Assembly (NCBI GenBank): GCA_934101495.1
Contig: CAKORG010000001.1
Location: 28,762 to 92,761, forward strand
Length of the DNA stretch: 64,000 nt
Direction: 5' to 3'
Origin: an uncultured Bacilli bacterium
GTDB lineage: Bacteria; Bacillota_I; Bacilli_A; RF39; UBA660
Under the pieces are notes generated by a model. The model was given only the letters and a program-made list of their open reading frames with translations, was not told the DNA's origin and made no database searches. Position numbers and translations under genes: made by a program. Numbering within the stretch: position 1 is the first letter of the stretch; the number at the start of each line of letters is the position of its first letter. Shown one piece after another: positions 24,968 through 34,559 of the stretch.

Positions 24968-26602
24968 TTATACCTCTTGAACAACTGCAATTATCATTGG
25001 TTTACATTCTGTTTGTTCATATAAGTATCTACTTAGTTCTTCTCTTATTTCAACTTTTATTTGATTAAAATCAATGTATTTTGGTGTTATATTTCTATTA
25101 ATAATGGCTTCACATATAACTTTTATTTCTTTAATCATGTCTGCAGAATCTTTAACATAGATAAATCCACGAGTAGTAACTTCTGGACCCACAAGTAAAA
25201 CTTTATCTTTCTTGTCAACTGTGGCACTAATTAGTACTATACCATTTTCAGAAAGCATTTCTCTATCTTTGATAACTAAATCACCGATATCATCATTACT
25301 TGTTCCATCTATTAAAACATCATCTACTTTAATTCTAGCAAAATTATCTATAAGTTTACCATTTTCAAATGTTACAACATCTCCATTTTGTTTAAGTAAA
25401 ATGTTACTATCTGGAATTCCTAAGTTACTTGCTAGATTAGCATTATTTACCATGTAACGATATTCACCTTTAACTGGCATATAGAATTTTGGATTTATTA
25501 GTTTAATCATTAACATTAAATCTTCACGAGATGCATGATGTAGTATTTCTTTTTCTTTATCAATAGTTTCAATATCACATCCAAACTTTGAAAGTTCATT
25601 TTGAAGTTTTACTAAAACTTTTTCTGTACTGTCATAACGTGGTTCAGCAAAAACTATTGTATCTGTTGGTTTTAATGTTATAAATTTGTCATAGCCATTT
25701 AGAATTTTATTCATGTTAGCATATGGGGTTGTTCTATCATCCATTACTAAAAGAATGGCATTGTCATCATTAATATTTGATAAATCACCTAGTAATTCTT
25801 CATTATAATGCATATATCCTTCTTTACTGGCAAAGTTTAAAACATTTTGAAGTCTTTTTCCCATTAAAACTATTTTACGATGGGAATTTGCTGCTGCTTC
25901 AAATATTTCAGATATTGTGTATAAATGAGTTGGCAATACAGAAAAAATAATTCTTTTGTCATGATGTTTTATGACATCTTCAAAAAAACTTACAAGTCTG
26001 TGTTTCGGAGATGTATGGCCATTTTTTTCTGCAAAGGAAGACTCACATAATAAACATAATACTCCTTGTTTACCAATATAAGCAATTTTACCTATATCCA
26101 TATCATAAGCTCCTTGCATGCTTGGGTCAATTACGAAATCTCCAGTATAACATATTGCTCCATCTTTAGTATTTACAACATACATAACTGCATCTGGTAC
26201 AGAATGTGATACAGAAATTGGAAATATAGAAACATTACCAAAATTAATTTTCTTATGTGGTTTAATTAATTCAATATTATTTTCATTTACACCATCTTCC
26301 ATAAGTTCAAATTTAGTATATTTTGTTGCGTATACCTTTAACGCTGGAATATCTTTTAAAAGGTCGCGGACAGCTCCCATATTTTCTGGATGTCCATGGG
26401 TTATAAACAAACCTTTAATTCTTTTTTTATTTTTAACTAGATAACTAAAATCCGGCATTATGTAGTCAATTCCTAGCAAATTTCCACTTGCAAATTTTAT
26501 TCCGGCATCAAAAACATATATTTCGTCATCTACTTCAATTACATAGGAATTCTTCCCACTTTCAGAAAGTCCTCCCAAACCAAAAATCTTTATTTTACTC
26601 AT
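24968..26602 (-). CDS. rnjB: Ribonuclease J2-like protein
   Basis: 544 residues with metallo-beta-lactamase, beta-CASP and C-terminal domains. It is the J2 and not the J1 type: the metal motif HxHxDH reads H69-G-H71-P-E-N74 (B. subtilis J2 also has HGHDEN), and VHGEYR is VKGEYR (J2: VNGEYR). SHSVPD and TGDFVID are kept. The last residues, KPMIIAVVQEV, also fit J2. J2 is weakly active or inactive alone and works with J1 in mRNA decay and 16S maturation. No J1 gene is in this window. Confidence 0.9.
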   Translation of the reverse strand: MSKIKIFGLGGLSESGKNSYVIEVDDEIYVFDAGIKFASGNLLGIDYIMPDFSYLVKNKKRIKGLFITHGHPENMGAVRDLLKDIPALKVYATKYTKFELMEDGVNENNIELIKPHKKINFGNVSIFPISVSHSVPDAVMYVVNTKDGAICYTGDFVIDPSMQGAYDMDIGKIAYIGKQGVLCLLCESSFAEKNGHTSPKHRLVSFFEDVIKHHDKRIIFSVLPTHLYTISEIFEAAANSHRKIVLMGKRLQNVLNFASKEGYMHYNEELLGDLSNINDDNAILLVMDDRTTPYANMNKILNGYDKFITLKPTDTIVFAEPRYDSTEKVLVKLQNELSKFGCDIETIDKEKEILHHASREDLMLMIKLINPKFYMPVKGEYRYMVNNANLASNLGIPDSNILLKQNGDVVTFENGKLIDNFARIKVDDVLIDGTSNDDIGDLVIKDREMLSENGIVLISATVDKKDKVLLVGPEVTTRGFIYVKDSADMIKEIKVICEAIINRNITPKYIDFNQIKVEIREELSRYLYEQTECKPMIIAVVQEV

Positions 26603-26672
26603 ATATTATCACCTTCATTTAAAAAAAATAAGTTCTTCGGTAAATAGATTATACCAAAAAACTTAAATTAAA

Positions 26673-27449
26673 TCAATCTCTTTCTTCACTCAGCATTTTA
26701 CTTAATGAAATAATGTCCAAATCTTTGTAAATAATACTATTAATTAATATCTTAATATTTTTAACATCTGCATTCTTTTCTACGTAGTATATGTCACCTG
26801 CTTCAATAGAATTTTTTAATGTTATGAAAGTGTTATTATTTAATATTTTATCTGTTTTAACTAGATATTTTTGATTTTTCCGACACAATTCTTCATTCTT
26901 ACTCGACACGTAACAGATATGTGTATTATTACTATATTTATTAATCAAAGATTCTAAATCTTTATATTTACTTACATCGTTGTTAATTTGTTCCATCTTT
27001 TCATTTTTATTAAAATTATTAATATTTACTAAGATGCTGCCATCAATATTGTTTTCTTTGAAATAATTTATTATATTCTCATTATATTCAATTACAAATG
27101 ATACGCTTTTTTTGTAACGATTTCCTTTGTTTACAATTTTATCTTTGTTATTTTCAAGGGTTATTTCTGGATATGACGTATCAAAAATTAAATAGTATGA
27201 GTTGAAAGCATTTAAGTCTTTCATGTTATAAAAGCTATTTTTGACGTTTACTACTTTTCCATTTAGTCCGGGAGTTATATAATTATCAACTATTTCAGCA
27301 TTCACAAAAGATTCATTATAATCTTGTTCTTCACTTTTAATTTTCTGATAAATTTCACTATTTTCGAGGGTAAGATTTGCTATTTTTTCTGTGTAAATAA
27401 AACTAAAAGCTGCAATGGCAAGTATTCCAATATTACGAAAATGTTTCAC
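26673..27449 (-). CDS. Exported or membrane-anchored protein of unknown function
   Basis: 258 residues. One N-terminal hydrophobic segment (IGILAIAAFSFIYTEKIA) then an outside domain. The stretch TPGLNGKVVNVKNSFYNMKD and SFVIEYNENIINYFKENNID resemble the region before and at the start of secreted polysaccharide-deacetylase domains in Bacilli, but the catalytic HxxxH part is not present, so any such relation would be a reduced copy. Lies 70 bp upstream of rnjB, same strand. Confidence 0.6.
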   Translation of the reverse strand: MKHFRNIGILAIAAFSFIYTEKIANLTLENSEIYQKIKSEEQDYNESFVNAEIVDNYITPGLNGKVVNVKNSFYNMKDLNAFNSYYLIFDTSYPEITLENNKDKIVNKGNRYKKSVSFVIEYNENIINYFKENNIDGSILVNINNFNKNEKMEQINNDVSKYKDLESLINKYSNNTHICYVSSKNEELCRKNQKYLVKTDKILNNNTFITLKNSIEAGDIYYVEKNADVKNIKILINSIIYKDLDIISLSKMLSEERD

Positions 27450-27495
27450 TTTAAAATCACCTTAATTAAGTATATGCCCCTGAAAAAAGAAGATG

Positions 27496-27873
27496 TTAGA
27501 AACATTCAACAATTGCGTCACTATCATCCGAAACTTCACGAAGTCCACGATTTTTATTTGATGATGCTATAAACGATATTCTTTCTGCTATTATTTCTGT
27601 TATGTATTTAGTTTCATTTTGATCATTTACATAACTACTATTTTGCACACGCCCCTTGATGCCAATAGTATCTCCAGTATGACAATAATCTTTGGTAGCT
27701 GATGCCATACCATTCCAAAGAACACATCTAATAAAATCAGTTTCATATTTTCCTTCTGAATTTTTAAAACCTCTTGTTACAGCAATGTTTATTATTGTTC
27801 TTTTTTTACCTGTTTCAGATACTTCATATTCTGGGTCCTGAGATAGTCTTCCAACTAATATTACTTGATTCAT
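27496..27873 (-). CDS. ssb: Single-stranded DNA-binding protein, short form
   Basis: 125 residues. The OB fold is clear: MNQVILVGRLSQDPEYE at the start, TDFIRCVLWN and GDTIGIKGRVQNSSY. The C-terminal linker is very short and the tail is acidic but ends AIVECF, not DDDxPF, so contact with partner proteins through the usual tip is doubtful. AGGAGG ribosome site. Could be a second SSB beside a main replication SSB (rpsF-ssb-rpsR) elsewhere. Confidence 0.9.
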   Translation of the reverse strand: MNQVILVGRLSQDPEYEVSETGKKRTIINIAVTRGFKNSEGKYETDFIRCVLWNGMASATKDYCHTGDTIGIKGRVQNSSYVNDQNETKYITEIIAERISFIASSNKNRGLREVSDDSDAIVECF

Positions 27874-27959
27874 TAATTTGCCTCCTTTCGAACCAACTTT
27901 ATCATTTTTCAGAGATATTTCAAAATAGTAGATTTGTTAATTTTAATAAATAATTTATA

Positions 27960-27986
27960 AAAATTGGTCAAAAATCAACCAATTTT
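27960..27986. repeat. Inverted repeat between ssb and the 28089 gene
   Basis: AAAATTGGT / ACCAATTTT (27960-27968 and 27978-27986) with a 9-nt loop and T after it on the plus strand. It sits in the divergent promoter region; it could be a terminator for stray plus-strand transcripts or a protein-binding site. Confidence 0.45.
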
Positions 27987-28030
27987 TGGTTTATTTTGAG
28001 ATAAATTTAATAATTGTTAGAAAATAGATA

Positions 28031-28059
28031 TTGTTTTTTTTCTTAATATTTGATAAACT
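28031..28059 (+). promoter_or_regulatory. Promoter of the tail-anchored protein gene
   Basis: -35 TTGTTT (28031-28036), 17-bp spacer ending TGA, -10 TAAACT (28054-28059). Confidence 0.5.
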
Positions 28060-28088
28060 ATATTAGAAAATAGGAGTGTTGATTTAAC

Positions 28089-28841
28089 ATGAGTAATGGT
28101 ATAAATAATGAAAATATTGTTAGCTATAATGACATAATACTTAGAAATTATCAAAAAACATATCCAAATTTGGCTGGGTTTTCTTATGACATTCAAAATG
28201 ATTGTTTAGTTTACGAAGGAAACTATGTTAAGCTTTCAGGCTATGGTTTGAGTAGAATAGACCCAGTATTTTTTAATATGAATCCCGAAGACATTTTCAT
28301 TTACTTTAAAGATGGTCTTTATCAAAGTGGAGATAAGAACTCTCAAATTGAAGATTATTTTAATCAATTAGTTATAACTGAGGATGAAGAAGAAACGATT
28401 AAAAGTTATGTTGGTCAATATATTGATAAGTTAAACATATACGCTAGAAATGCTGATGTTTTTGATAAATATTTTCAAAATGAAAGTATTAGGACCTTTA
28501 TGAAAGATTTAATGACCACAAAAAGAATTGTGGAAGAAGCAAGAAAACTGGCAAATCCCAATGTCTATAACGCTTATCAAATGATTACAAATGCTTATAA
28601 TGATGAAATGACTAGTATGAATCAAAATCAAACACAAAACCAAAGTCTAGATAAAGCAATGACTTTAACTAGAACAAAACCTGGTTTTAGTGGTTATACC
28701 GAATTTGACAAAAACTTAGATTATTTAAATGAGCTTAATAGAAAAGATAAAATGGGAATGGCTGGTTATACAAGTTTAATCTTAATAATTACTTCGGCGA
28801 TTACATTTGGAATGTACTTAGCACTTAAATTGCTTGGTTAA
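28089..28841 (+). CDS. Tail-anchored protein of unknown function
   Basis: 250 residues, acidic and mostly helical, with one hydrophobic segment at the extreme C-terminus (TSLILIITSAITFGMYLAL, about 228-247) followed by two or three residues, so a tail-anchored topology with a cytoplasmic body. A Gln/Asn-rich linker (NQNQTQNQ) lies near 185. No family recognised. AGGAG ribosome site about 12 nt before the ATG; single-gene unit ending in a shared terminator. Confidence 0.7.
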   Translation: MSNGINNENIVSYNDIILRNYQKTYPNLAGFSYDIQNDCLVYEGNYVKLSGYGLSRIDPVFFNMNPEDIFIYFKDGLYQSGDKNSQIEDYFNQLVITEDEEETIKSYVGQYIDKLNIYARNADVFDKYFQNESIRTFMKDLMTTKRIVEEARKLANPNVYNAYQMITNAYNDEMTSMNQNQTQNQSLDKAMTLTRTKPGFSGYTEFDKNLDYLNELNRKDKMGMAGYTSLILIITSAITFGMYLALKLLG

Positions 28842-28871
28842 AAAATTGGTGAATTTCTTTCACCAATTTTT
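28841..28871. terminator. Bidirectional terminator, 28089 gene and uppS
   Basis: 13-bp stem AAAAATTGGTGAA / TTCACCAATTTTT (28841-28853 and 28859-28871), A run on one side and T run on the other, between convergent genes. Confidence 0.9.
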
Positions 28872-29571
28872 ATTTTACATTACCAAATCTTCTATCTCTT
28901 TTTTCATATTCTTTTATTCCTTTTTCCAATTGCTCTGGAGTAAAGTCTGGAAAATATACTTTAGGAAAATACATTTCCGCATAAGATATTTGCCACAACA
29001 TAAAGTTACTAACTCGATTTTCACCACTTGTACGAATTAAAAAGTCAATATCCGGTAGATTTTTATATAAATACTTTTTAAATAATTCTTCATTTATATC
29101 ATTAATATTTAATTTCTTTTCTAAGACATCTGTTGCTATTTTTTTTGTTGCGTCAACTATTTCTTGTCTACCACCATAGCTCAAACAAAAATTAACAACT
29201 AATCCGGTATTATCTTTTGTTGCTTCTTCAAGTTCATCTATGGCTTTTACAATCTCTGGCTTTAAAAATTCTTTTTGAGATGAAAATAAAACTTTGATAT
29301 TGGCATTTTTATATTTTGCTTTGCATTTTTTGAACCATTTCATAAAAAGTTCCATTAAGTAATTTACTTCTTCGGGACTTCTATTAAAATTTTCGGTTGA
29401 AAAAACATATAAACTTAAATATTTTGCTATTTTTTTCTCATTTATATACAAAATTATTTTTTCGAGAGTTTCTGCTCCAGCTTTATGTCCTTCGCTTCTA
29501 CTTTTTCCTTTTTCTTTTGCCCATCTGCCATTTCCATCCACAATAATACCAATGTGATTTATCTTTGTCAT
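28870..29571 (-). CDS. uppS: Isoprenyl transferase / undecaprenyl diphosphate synthase
   Basis: 233 residues. Makes the C55 lipid carrier for cell-wall synthesis from farnesyl diphosphate and IPP. Catalytic Asp in VDGNGRWAKEKG near the N-terminus; SEGHKAG, the FSTENF strand and RTSGENRVSNFMLWQ near 190 are diagnostic. Its start overlaps the dacA stop in ATGA. In many Firmicutes uppS sits with frr and cdsA; here it follows dacA and cysS. Confidence 0.97.
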   Translation of the reverse strand: MTKINHIGIIVDGNGRWAKEKGKSRSEGHKAGAETLEKIILYINEKKIAKYLSLYVFSTENFNRSPEEVNYLMELFMKWFKKCKAKYKNANIKVLFSSQKEFLKPEIVKAIDELEEATKDNTGLVVNFCLSYGGRQEIVDATKKIATDVLEKKLNINDINEELFKKYLYKNLPDIDFLIRTSGENRVSNFMLWQISYAEMYFPKVYFPDFTPEQLEKGIKEYEKRDRRFGNVK

Positions 29572-30737
29572 TTACGTCTTCTCCTTCTTTTGTGCTTTTT
29601 CTTTTTAAATATTAATATTAATATTAGAATTAAAGATGCTAAAATTATTATAGATGCTTCAATTGGATAATATTTAATATTTTCTTCAAGAAAAACATCG
29701 CTAGTTTCAAGTAATTTATCACCTTCATAGATTTTTACTATTCCAATTTTTTCACTTTTTTTAGTTTTATAAGGTATCTCATCTACACCTTCATAAACAT
29801 AGTTTACTTTAGTATTATTTTTTAAATATAACTCTGTTTTTTTAGAACCAGTTATTTTATATGATTTGTTGCTGCTTAATTTAATAGGTATTTCTTTAAT
29901 AAATGTGTCATTATCTAAAATACTTTGATAACTGTAATTTTCATCATAATAGTTATAAATACTTATTGTATCTTTAACGGCATTATATGGATATTCTGTA
30001 CTTGATTTTATTACTACAAGCAAATAATTTACATCATGAAGATTTGTTATTGAAGCAAGGCATCGACCTGCCTGTTTAGTAAATCCACTTTTAGCCCCAT
30101 CAATTTTATTCGTCTGTAAAATATTATCATAATTACTTACTGTACTTTTTAAATTTAGTCCATTTGTTGTTTTATAACTCTTTGTTGTAAATACCTTTTT
30201 AAAGGTTTCATTCTTTAAAGAGTATTTTAAAAGCTTAGCTATATCACTTGCTGTTGAATAATTATTTTTATCATCTTTGCCAATTGGATTAGAAAAGTTT
30301 GTATTATTCATTCCTATTTTCTTTGCTGTTTCATTCATTTTAGCTATAAACTTTTTATAACCTAGTGTATTATTTACTGCGGCATTAACAGCATCTGCAC
30401 CACTTGGAAGTAAAATACCATAAAGTAAATCTTCATATGTTACTTTATCTCCGACTTTAAAACCGGCTTTTGAATACCCCGTTGTGCCTTCGAAATCTTT
30501 TTCTGTAATAGTTATTTCTTTAGTTAAATCACTTGTATTTTCAATTGTTACTAATGCTGTCATCATCTTTGTTAAACTAGCTATTTCAACTATTTCATCT
30601 GCATTTTTGCTATATAATATTTTATCATCATTCATATTATAAAGAATTACATTTTCACTGGTAATAAAAAAATCTTCAGCATATACTGGATAGATAAAGA
30701 AAAAGAGGCTTAGAAGAAAAATACTAATTTTCTTCAT
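29568..30737 (-). CDS. dacA: D-alanyl-D-alanine carboxypeptidase (S11)
   Basis: 389 residues. Trims the terminal D-Ala of peptidoglycan stem peptides. Signal peptide (1-20, ending VYA). Catalytic S54-L-T-K57 in EIASLTKMM, second motif SGAD (SxN altered to SGA), third motif KSGFTKQAG. The C-terminus has a real TM helix (SIIILASLILILILIF) and a basic tail RRRRRK where PBP5 proteins usually have an amphipathic anchor. The start is joined to cysS in TAATG; its TGA stop overlaps uppS. Confidence 0.95.
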   Translation of the reverse strand: MKKISIFLLSLFFFIYPVYAEDFFITSENVILYNMNDDKILYSKNADEIVEIASLTKMMTALVTIENTSDLTKEITITEKDFEGTTGYSKAGFKVGDKVTYEDLLYGILLPSGADAVNAAVNNTLGYKKFIAKMNETAKKIGMNNTNFSNPIGKDDKNNYSTASDIAKLLKYSLKNETFKKVFTTKSYKTTNGLNLKSTVSNYDNILQTNKIDGAKSGFTKQAGRCLASITNLHDVNYLLVVIKSSTEYPYNAVKDTISIYNYYDENYSYQSILDNDTFIKEIPIKLSSNKSYKITGSKKTELYLKNNTKVNYVYEGVDEIPYKTKKSEKIGIVKIYEGDKLLETSDVFLEENIKYYPIEASIIILASLILILILIFKKKKHKRRRRRK

Positions 30738-32125
30738 TATATAGCCTCATAAGTTGTGCCTTCACGAGTATCTTTTAAAATAATTCCTTTTGCAAGTAAT
30801 TCTTCTCTGATACTATCAGCAAGTTCATAGTTTTTGTTTTTTTTAGCTTCATTACGTTCATTTATTTTTTTGATAATTTCTTCTTCATTGTCAATTTTCT
30901 TTATGTCTTGTTTTAATAAATCTAGGCTTAATACACTATCAAATTCACCAACTAATTTATATTTTGTGCCTTCATTTACATCACTTTTTAGTAAATCATG
31001 TAAAACAGTTATAGCATTTGCTGTGTTTAAATCATCTTCTAGGCATGAGACAAATTTATCTTTCCAAGTTTTATAATCTTCTTCATTTATGTTATTGTCA
31101 AATTTTAGGCTTGATGTTTTACTATGTAATTTTTTATATGCATTTTCTGCACCATCTAGTGAACTATATGAAAATGTTAGTTGACGGCGATAGTGACTTA
31201 AAAGACACATATATCTAAAACTTAATGGGTCGTAGCCTTTTTCTTTTAATACTTGAACTGTTAAAATTGCTCCATGACTTTTACTCATTTTGCCAGTTTC
31301 ATCATTTAAATGTTCATTGTGGAACCAATAATTACACCATTTATGGCCAAGATAACTTTCACTTTGGGCAATTTCATTCGTGTGATGTGGAAATATGTTA
31401 TCTACTCCACCACCATGAATATCTAAATATTCCCCTAAGTATTTGATACTTATACCGGTACATTCTATATGCCATCCTGGATATCCTAGTCCCCATGGAC
31501 TTTCCCATTTTAAATCTTGTTCATCAAATTTAGATTTAGTAAACCAAAGAACAAAGTCGTTTTGATTTTTCTTTGATGAGTCTTCTTCTACACCTTCGCG
31601 GACTCCAACAACCATTTCATCTGCTTTATGATTCGTAAGTTTGTAGTAATCATCTAATTTTGACGTGTCAAAATATATGTTTCCGCCGCTTTTATAAGCG
31701 TAGCCTTTAGCAAGTAGATTTTCTATTATTTTTATATAATCATTTATATTAGCTGTTGCTGGGCTTACTACATCTGGCACTCTGTTGTTTAAATCTTCAA
31801 AATCTTTAAAGAATGCATCAGTATAAAATCTAGCAATATCCATTACTGTTTTATGTTCTTTTTTGGCACTACTTACCATTTTGTCATCACCAGAGTCTGA
31901 GTCACTTGTTAAATGACCAACATCAGTAATATTCATAACTCTTTTAACATCATAGCCAAGATATCTTAAAGTTTTATCTAAAATATCATGACCAATGTAG
32001 TTTCTCATGTTGCCTATGTGAGCATAATGGTATACCGTTGGTCCACACGTATAAAAACTTACTTTTCCATCTTGCCATGGAACAAAATCTTCAATTTTTC
32101 TTGTAAGTGTATTATATATTTTCAT
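30737..32125 (-). CDS. cysS: Cysteinyl-tRNA synthetase
   Basis: 462 residues, full length. Class I synthetase: zinc ligand in FYTCGPTVY, HIGH motif HIGN in YAHIGNMRNY, KMSKS motif as GKMSKSHG, and the typical WHIECTGIS and HHTNEIAQSE strings. Charges tRNA-Cys. The serine acetyltransferase gene (cysE) that often sits between gltX and cysS is replaced by a small membrane-protein gene. Confidence 0.98.
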   Translation of the reverse strand: MKIYNTLTRKIEDFVPWQDGKVSFYTCGPTVYHYAHIGNMRNYIGHDILDKTLRYLGYDVKRVMNITDVGHLTSDSDSGDDKMVSSAKKEHKTVMDIARFYTDAFFKDFEDLNNRVPDVVSPATANINDYIKIIENLLAKGYAYKSGGNIYFDTSKLDDYYKLTNHKADEMVVGVREGVEEDSSKKNQNDFVLWFTKSKFDEQDLKWESPWGLGYPGWHIECTGISIKYLGEYLDIHGGGVDNIFPHHTNEIAQSESYLGHKWCNYWFHNEHLNDETGKMSKSHGAILTVQVLKEKGYDPLSFRYMCLLSHYRRQLTFSYSSLDGAENAYKKLHSKTSSLKFDNNINEEDYKTWKDKFVSCLEDDLNTANAITVLHDLLKSDVNEGTKYKLVGEFDSVLSLDLLKQDIKKIDNEEEIIKKINERNEAKKNKNYELADSIREELLAKGIILKDTREGTTYEAI

Positions 32126-32136
32126 TTTTTCTCCTT

Positions 32137-32532
32137 TTATTTTTCTTCATATAATAATTTTAAAGTAATTTCATCACTATTAGTATCATATTTTATCAGT
32201 TTTATTTTGTATTTTGTTTTATTAATTTCAATCTCATCATTATTGATACTACTTAATTCTACTGTATCAATGTAAGGATTATGTATAACTATTAATTTAG
32301 CTAGTTTTTCTCCTTCTCTTTCACAATCTTCTTCTTTGCATCTATTGTCACTTACTTTAGAGTATTTTAAATAGATATCATCTTCTATGTTAGCAAAATC
32401 TTTAACTTTCATTGTAAATTCTTGATTTCTCTGGATATAAATATTTTCACCTTCATTGAAGAAAAGATATATATAAACTCCGATGGCAATAAATACTATT
32501 GGTATAACAAGCCAACCTATTCTTTTTTTCAT
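32137..32532 (-). CDS. Small membrane-anchored protein between gltX and cysS
   Basis: 131 residues. One N-terminal TM helix (IGWLVIPIVFIAIGVYIYLF) and an outside domain of about 100 residues with one CKEEDC pair. No family recognised. Start overlaps the gltX stop by 4 bp (ATGA), and cysS begins 11 bp after it, so it is coexpressed with the two synthetases. Confidence 0.7.
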   Translation of the reverse strand: MKKRIGWLVIPIVFIAIGVYIYLFFNEGENIYIQRNQEFTMKVKDFANIEDDIYLKYSKVSDNRCKEEDCEREGEKLAKLIVIHNPYIDTVELSSINNDEIEINKTKYKIKLIKYDTNSDEITLKLLYEEK

Positions 32533-33950
32533 TTTGTTAACCTATTTAATATTTCTTCTTTACCTATTAAATATAGAGTATCTGCTAGTTCTGGTCCATG
32601 CATAATACCACTTGCAGCTATTCTTATTGGCATGTATAATAATTTACCTTTTACTCCAGCTTTTTCTTTAACATTATTTATAACATTTGCTAAAGCTTCA
32701 ACTGTCCAGTCGGTTGTATTTTCAATTTCTTTTTTGAATACTTCAACAACATGAGGGATTACTTCATCACTTTTCATAAATTCTGCTGCTTCTTCATTTA
32801 CTAAAAATTCATTTGTAAAGAATGATGCTGTTACTTCATTAATTTCTGCTCCATAATCAATATGATTTTTATAAACTAGTAATAATCTGTTAACCCATTC
32901 TTCAGTCTTACCTTCTGTATTGTTTGTAAAATATTTTTTAATCCAAGTTAAATATTCTTCATCACTTAAATTATTTATATAGTGATGGTTAAACCATTTC
33001 AGTTTTTTAACATCATAGCTACTAGATGACTTGCTTATTCTGTTTTCATTAAAGTTTGAGATAAGTTCTTCCATTGTAAATACTTCCTCATTAGTTTCTG
33101 GACTCCATCCAAGTAATGCCAGATAGTTTACTATAGCACTTGGTAAATAACCTTCATTGTAAAGGTCCATGAACGATGCATCGCCATTACGTTTAGATAA
33201 TTTATTACCATCTTCACCTAAAACCATAGCAACATGGATATATGTTGGTTTTTCCCAGCCATAAGCTTCATAAAGTAAATTGTATTTAGCTGTTTGGTCT
33301 AGATATTCTTTACCACGAATTACATGAGTTATTTCCATTAAATGGTCATCAATTACATTGGCAAAATTGTATGTTGGAAATCCATCACTTTTAAGTAATA
33401 TTTGGTCATCTAAGATGCTATTGTCAATTTTAATTTTACCATATACGACATCTTCCACTATAGTTTGTCCAGTTTTAGGCATTTTTTGTCTAATTACATA
33501 CGGAACTCCATTTTTTAAATTTTCTTTGATCGTTTCCTTACTTAATCTTGAACATCTACCATCATATAAAAATGGTTTATGCCTTTCATCAGCATGTTTT
33601 CTCATTGCTCCTAGTTCATCTTCAGAACAAAAACAATAATAAGCTTTATCCATTTCTACAAGTTTTAAGGCATATTCTTTATAAATTTCTTTCCTCTTGC
33701 TTTGAATATATGGTCCATAGCCTTTTTCATTATTTGGCCCTTCATCTATTTTAAAACCACATAAATCCAAAGTATTGTAAATAAAATCTACTGCACCTTC
33801 AACTTCACGTTCTTGATCTGTATCTTCTATTCTTAATATAAAGTCTCCATTATATTTTTTAGCTAATAAATATTCAAATATTGCTGTTCTTAAATTTCCT
33901 ATGTGCATGTATCCAGTTGGACTCGGTGCATAACGTGTTCTTACTTTCAT
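32529..33950 (-). CDS. gltX: Glutamyl-tRNA synthetase
   Basis: 473 residues. HIGH motif in APSPTGYMHIGNLRTA, KMSKS form as KLSKRNGD near 250, and the WSPETNEE region. As in most Firmicutes it probably charges both tRNA-Glu and tRNA-Gln (gatCAB expected elsewhere). AAGGAG ribosome site. Only 15 bp separate it from mazF upstream. Confidence 0.97.
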   Translation of the reverse strand: MKVRTRYAPSPTGYMHIGNLRTAIFEYLLAKKYNGDFILRIEDTDQEREVEGAVDFIYNTLDLCGFKIDEGPNNEKGYGPYIQSKRKEIYKEYALKLVEMDKAYYCFCSEDELGAMRKHADERHKPFLYDGRCSRLSKETIKENLKNGVPYVIRQKMPKTGQTIVEDVVYGKIKIDNSILDDQILLKSDGFPTYNFANVIDDHLMEITHVIRGKEYLDQTAKYNLLYEAYGWEKPTYIHVAMVLGEDGNKLSKRNGDASFMDLYNEGYLPSAIVNYLALLGWSPETNEEVFTMEELISNFNENRISKSSSSYDVKKLKWFNHHYINNLSDEEYLTWIKKYFTNNTEGKTEEWVNRLLLVYKNHIDYGAEINEVTASFFTNEFLVNEEAAEFMKSDEVIPHVVEVFKKEIENTTDWTVEALANVINNVKEKAGVKGKLLYMPIRIAASGIMHGPELADTLYLIGKEEILNRLTK

Positions 33951-33965
33951 AAATAATTCTCCTTC

Positions 33966-34304
33966 TTAATTTTCAAAAAAACTTTTTATTAATTCTAATA
34001 TGTTATTAAATTCTTCGTCGCTACATCGCTCTATAAACTCAATGTTTCGCTCAGCATAATCAATGCTTCTGATATGCTCACACAAAACTGCCCCCTTTAT
34101 TTTTTTTAGACCAGTAAGCTCATAATGAGTTGGAAAGCCTTTAGTATTTGTTGTAATTGGACAAACTATTGCCATATTGGTAAACTGATTAAATAATCTA
34201 CTGCTTATTACTAAGGCTGGTCTTTCTCCTTTTTGTTCATGCCCTTTTATAGGGTTAAAATTAATATATACGATATCTCTTTCTTGTGGAATATATTTTA
34301 CCAT
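33966..34304 (-). CDS. mazF: MazF/PemK-family endoribonuclease toxin
   Basis: About 112 residues. Family signs: RDIVYINFNPIKGHEQKGER (the basic GxEQxGxRP loop), RPALVIS and VCPITTN. These toxins cut mRNA at short sequences and are held inactive by the antitoxin. The frame extends to 34331, but the ATG at 34304 follows GAGGGG and overlaps the mazE stop, the usual coupling, so I chose it. Confidence 0.93.
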   Translation of the reverse strand: MVKYIPQERDIVYINFNPIKGHEQKGERPALVISSRLFNQFTNMAIVCPITTNTKGFPTHYELTGLKKIKGAVLCEHIRSIDYAERNIEFIERCSDEEFNNILELIKSFFEN

Positions 34305-34540
34305 AACTCTTTTCCCCTCGCTTCGTCCCATGTAAAGTCTTCTACTTTTTCAGGACCTTTATATTTTTTAATTCTTGATTTTAATGTTTCTGGCTTTCTA
34401 AGAGCTTTAGTAACAATGATTTGTTCCCCCTCTCTAGTAATGTTTACTGCATCTCCTGATTTTAAATTTAAAGCCTCTAAATAAACTTTGGGTATTCTTA
34501 TTCCATTAGAATTACCCCATTTTTGTACTTTATATGCCAT
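34298..34540 (-). CDS. mazE: MazE-like antitoxin, AbrB fold
   Basis: 80 residues. N-terminal swapped-hairpin AbrB/MazE domain: KVQKWGNSNGIRIPKVYLEA and LKSGDAVNITREGEQIIV. The C-terminal acidic/Trp tail (KVEDFTWDEARGKELW) is what usually wraps the toxin. Overlaps mazF by 7 bp; own promoter at 34560-34588, probably autorepressed as in known mazEF systems. Confidence 0.92.
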   Translation of the reverse strand: MAYKVQKWGNSNGIRIPKVYLEALNLKSGDAVNITREGEQIIVTKALRKPETLKSRIKKYKGPEKVEDFTWDEARGKELW

Positions 34541-34559
34541 AACTTATCCCTCCATCTCT

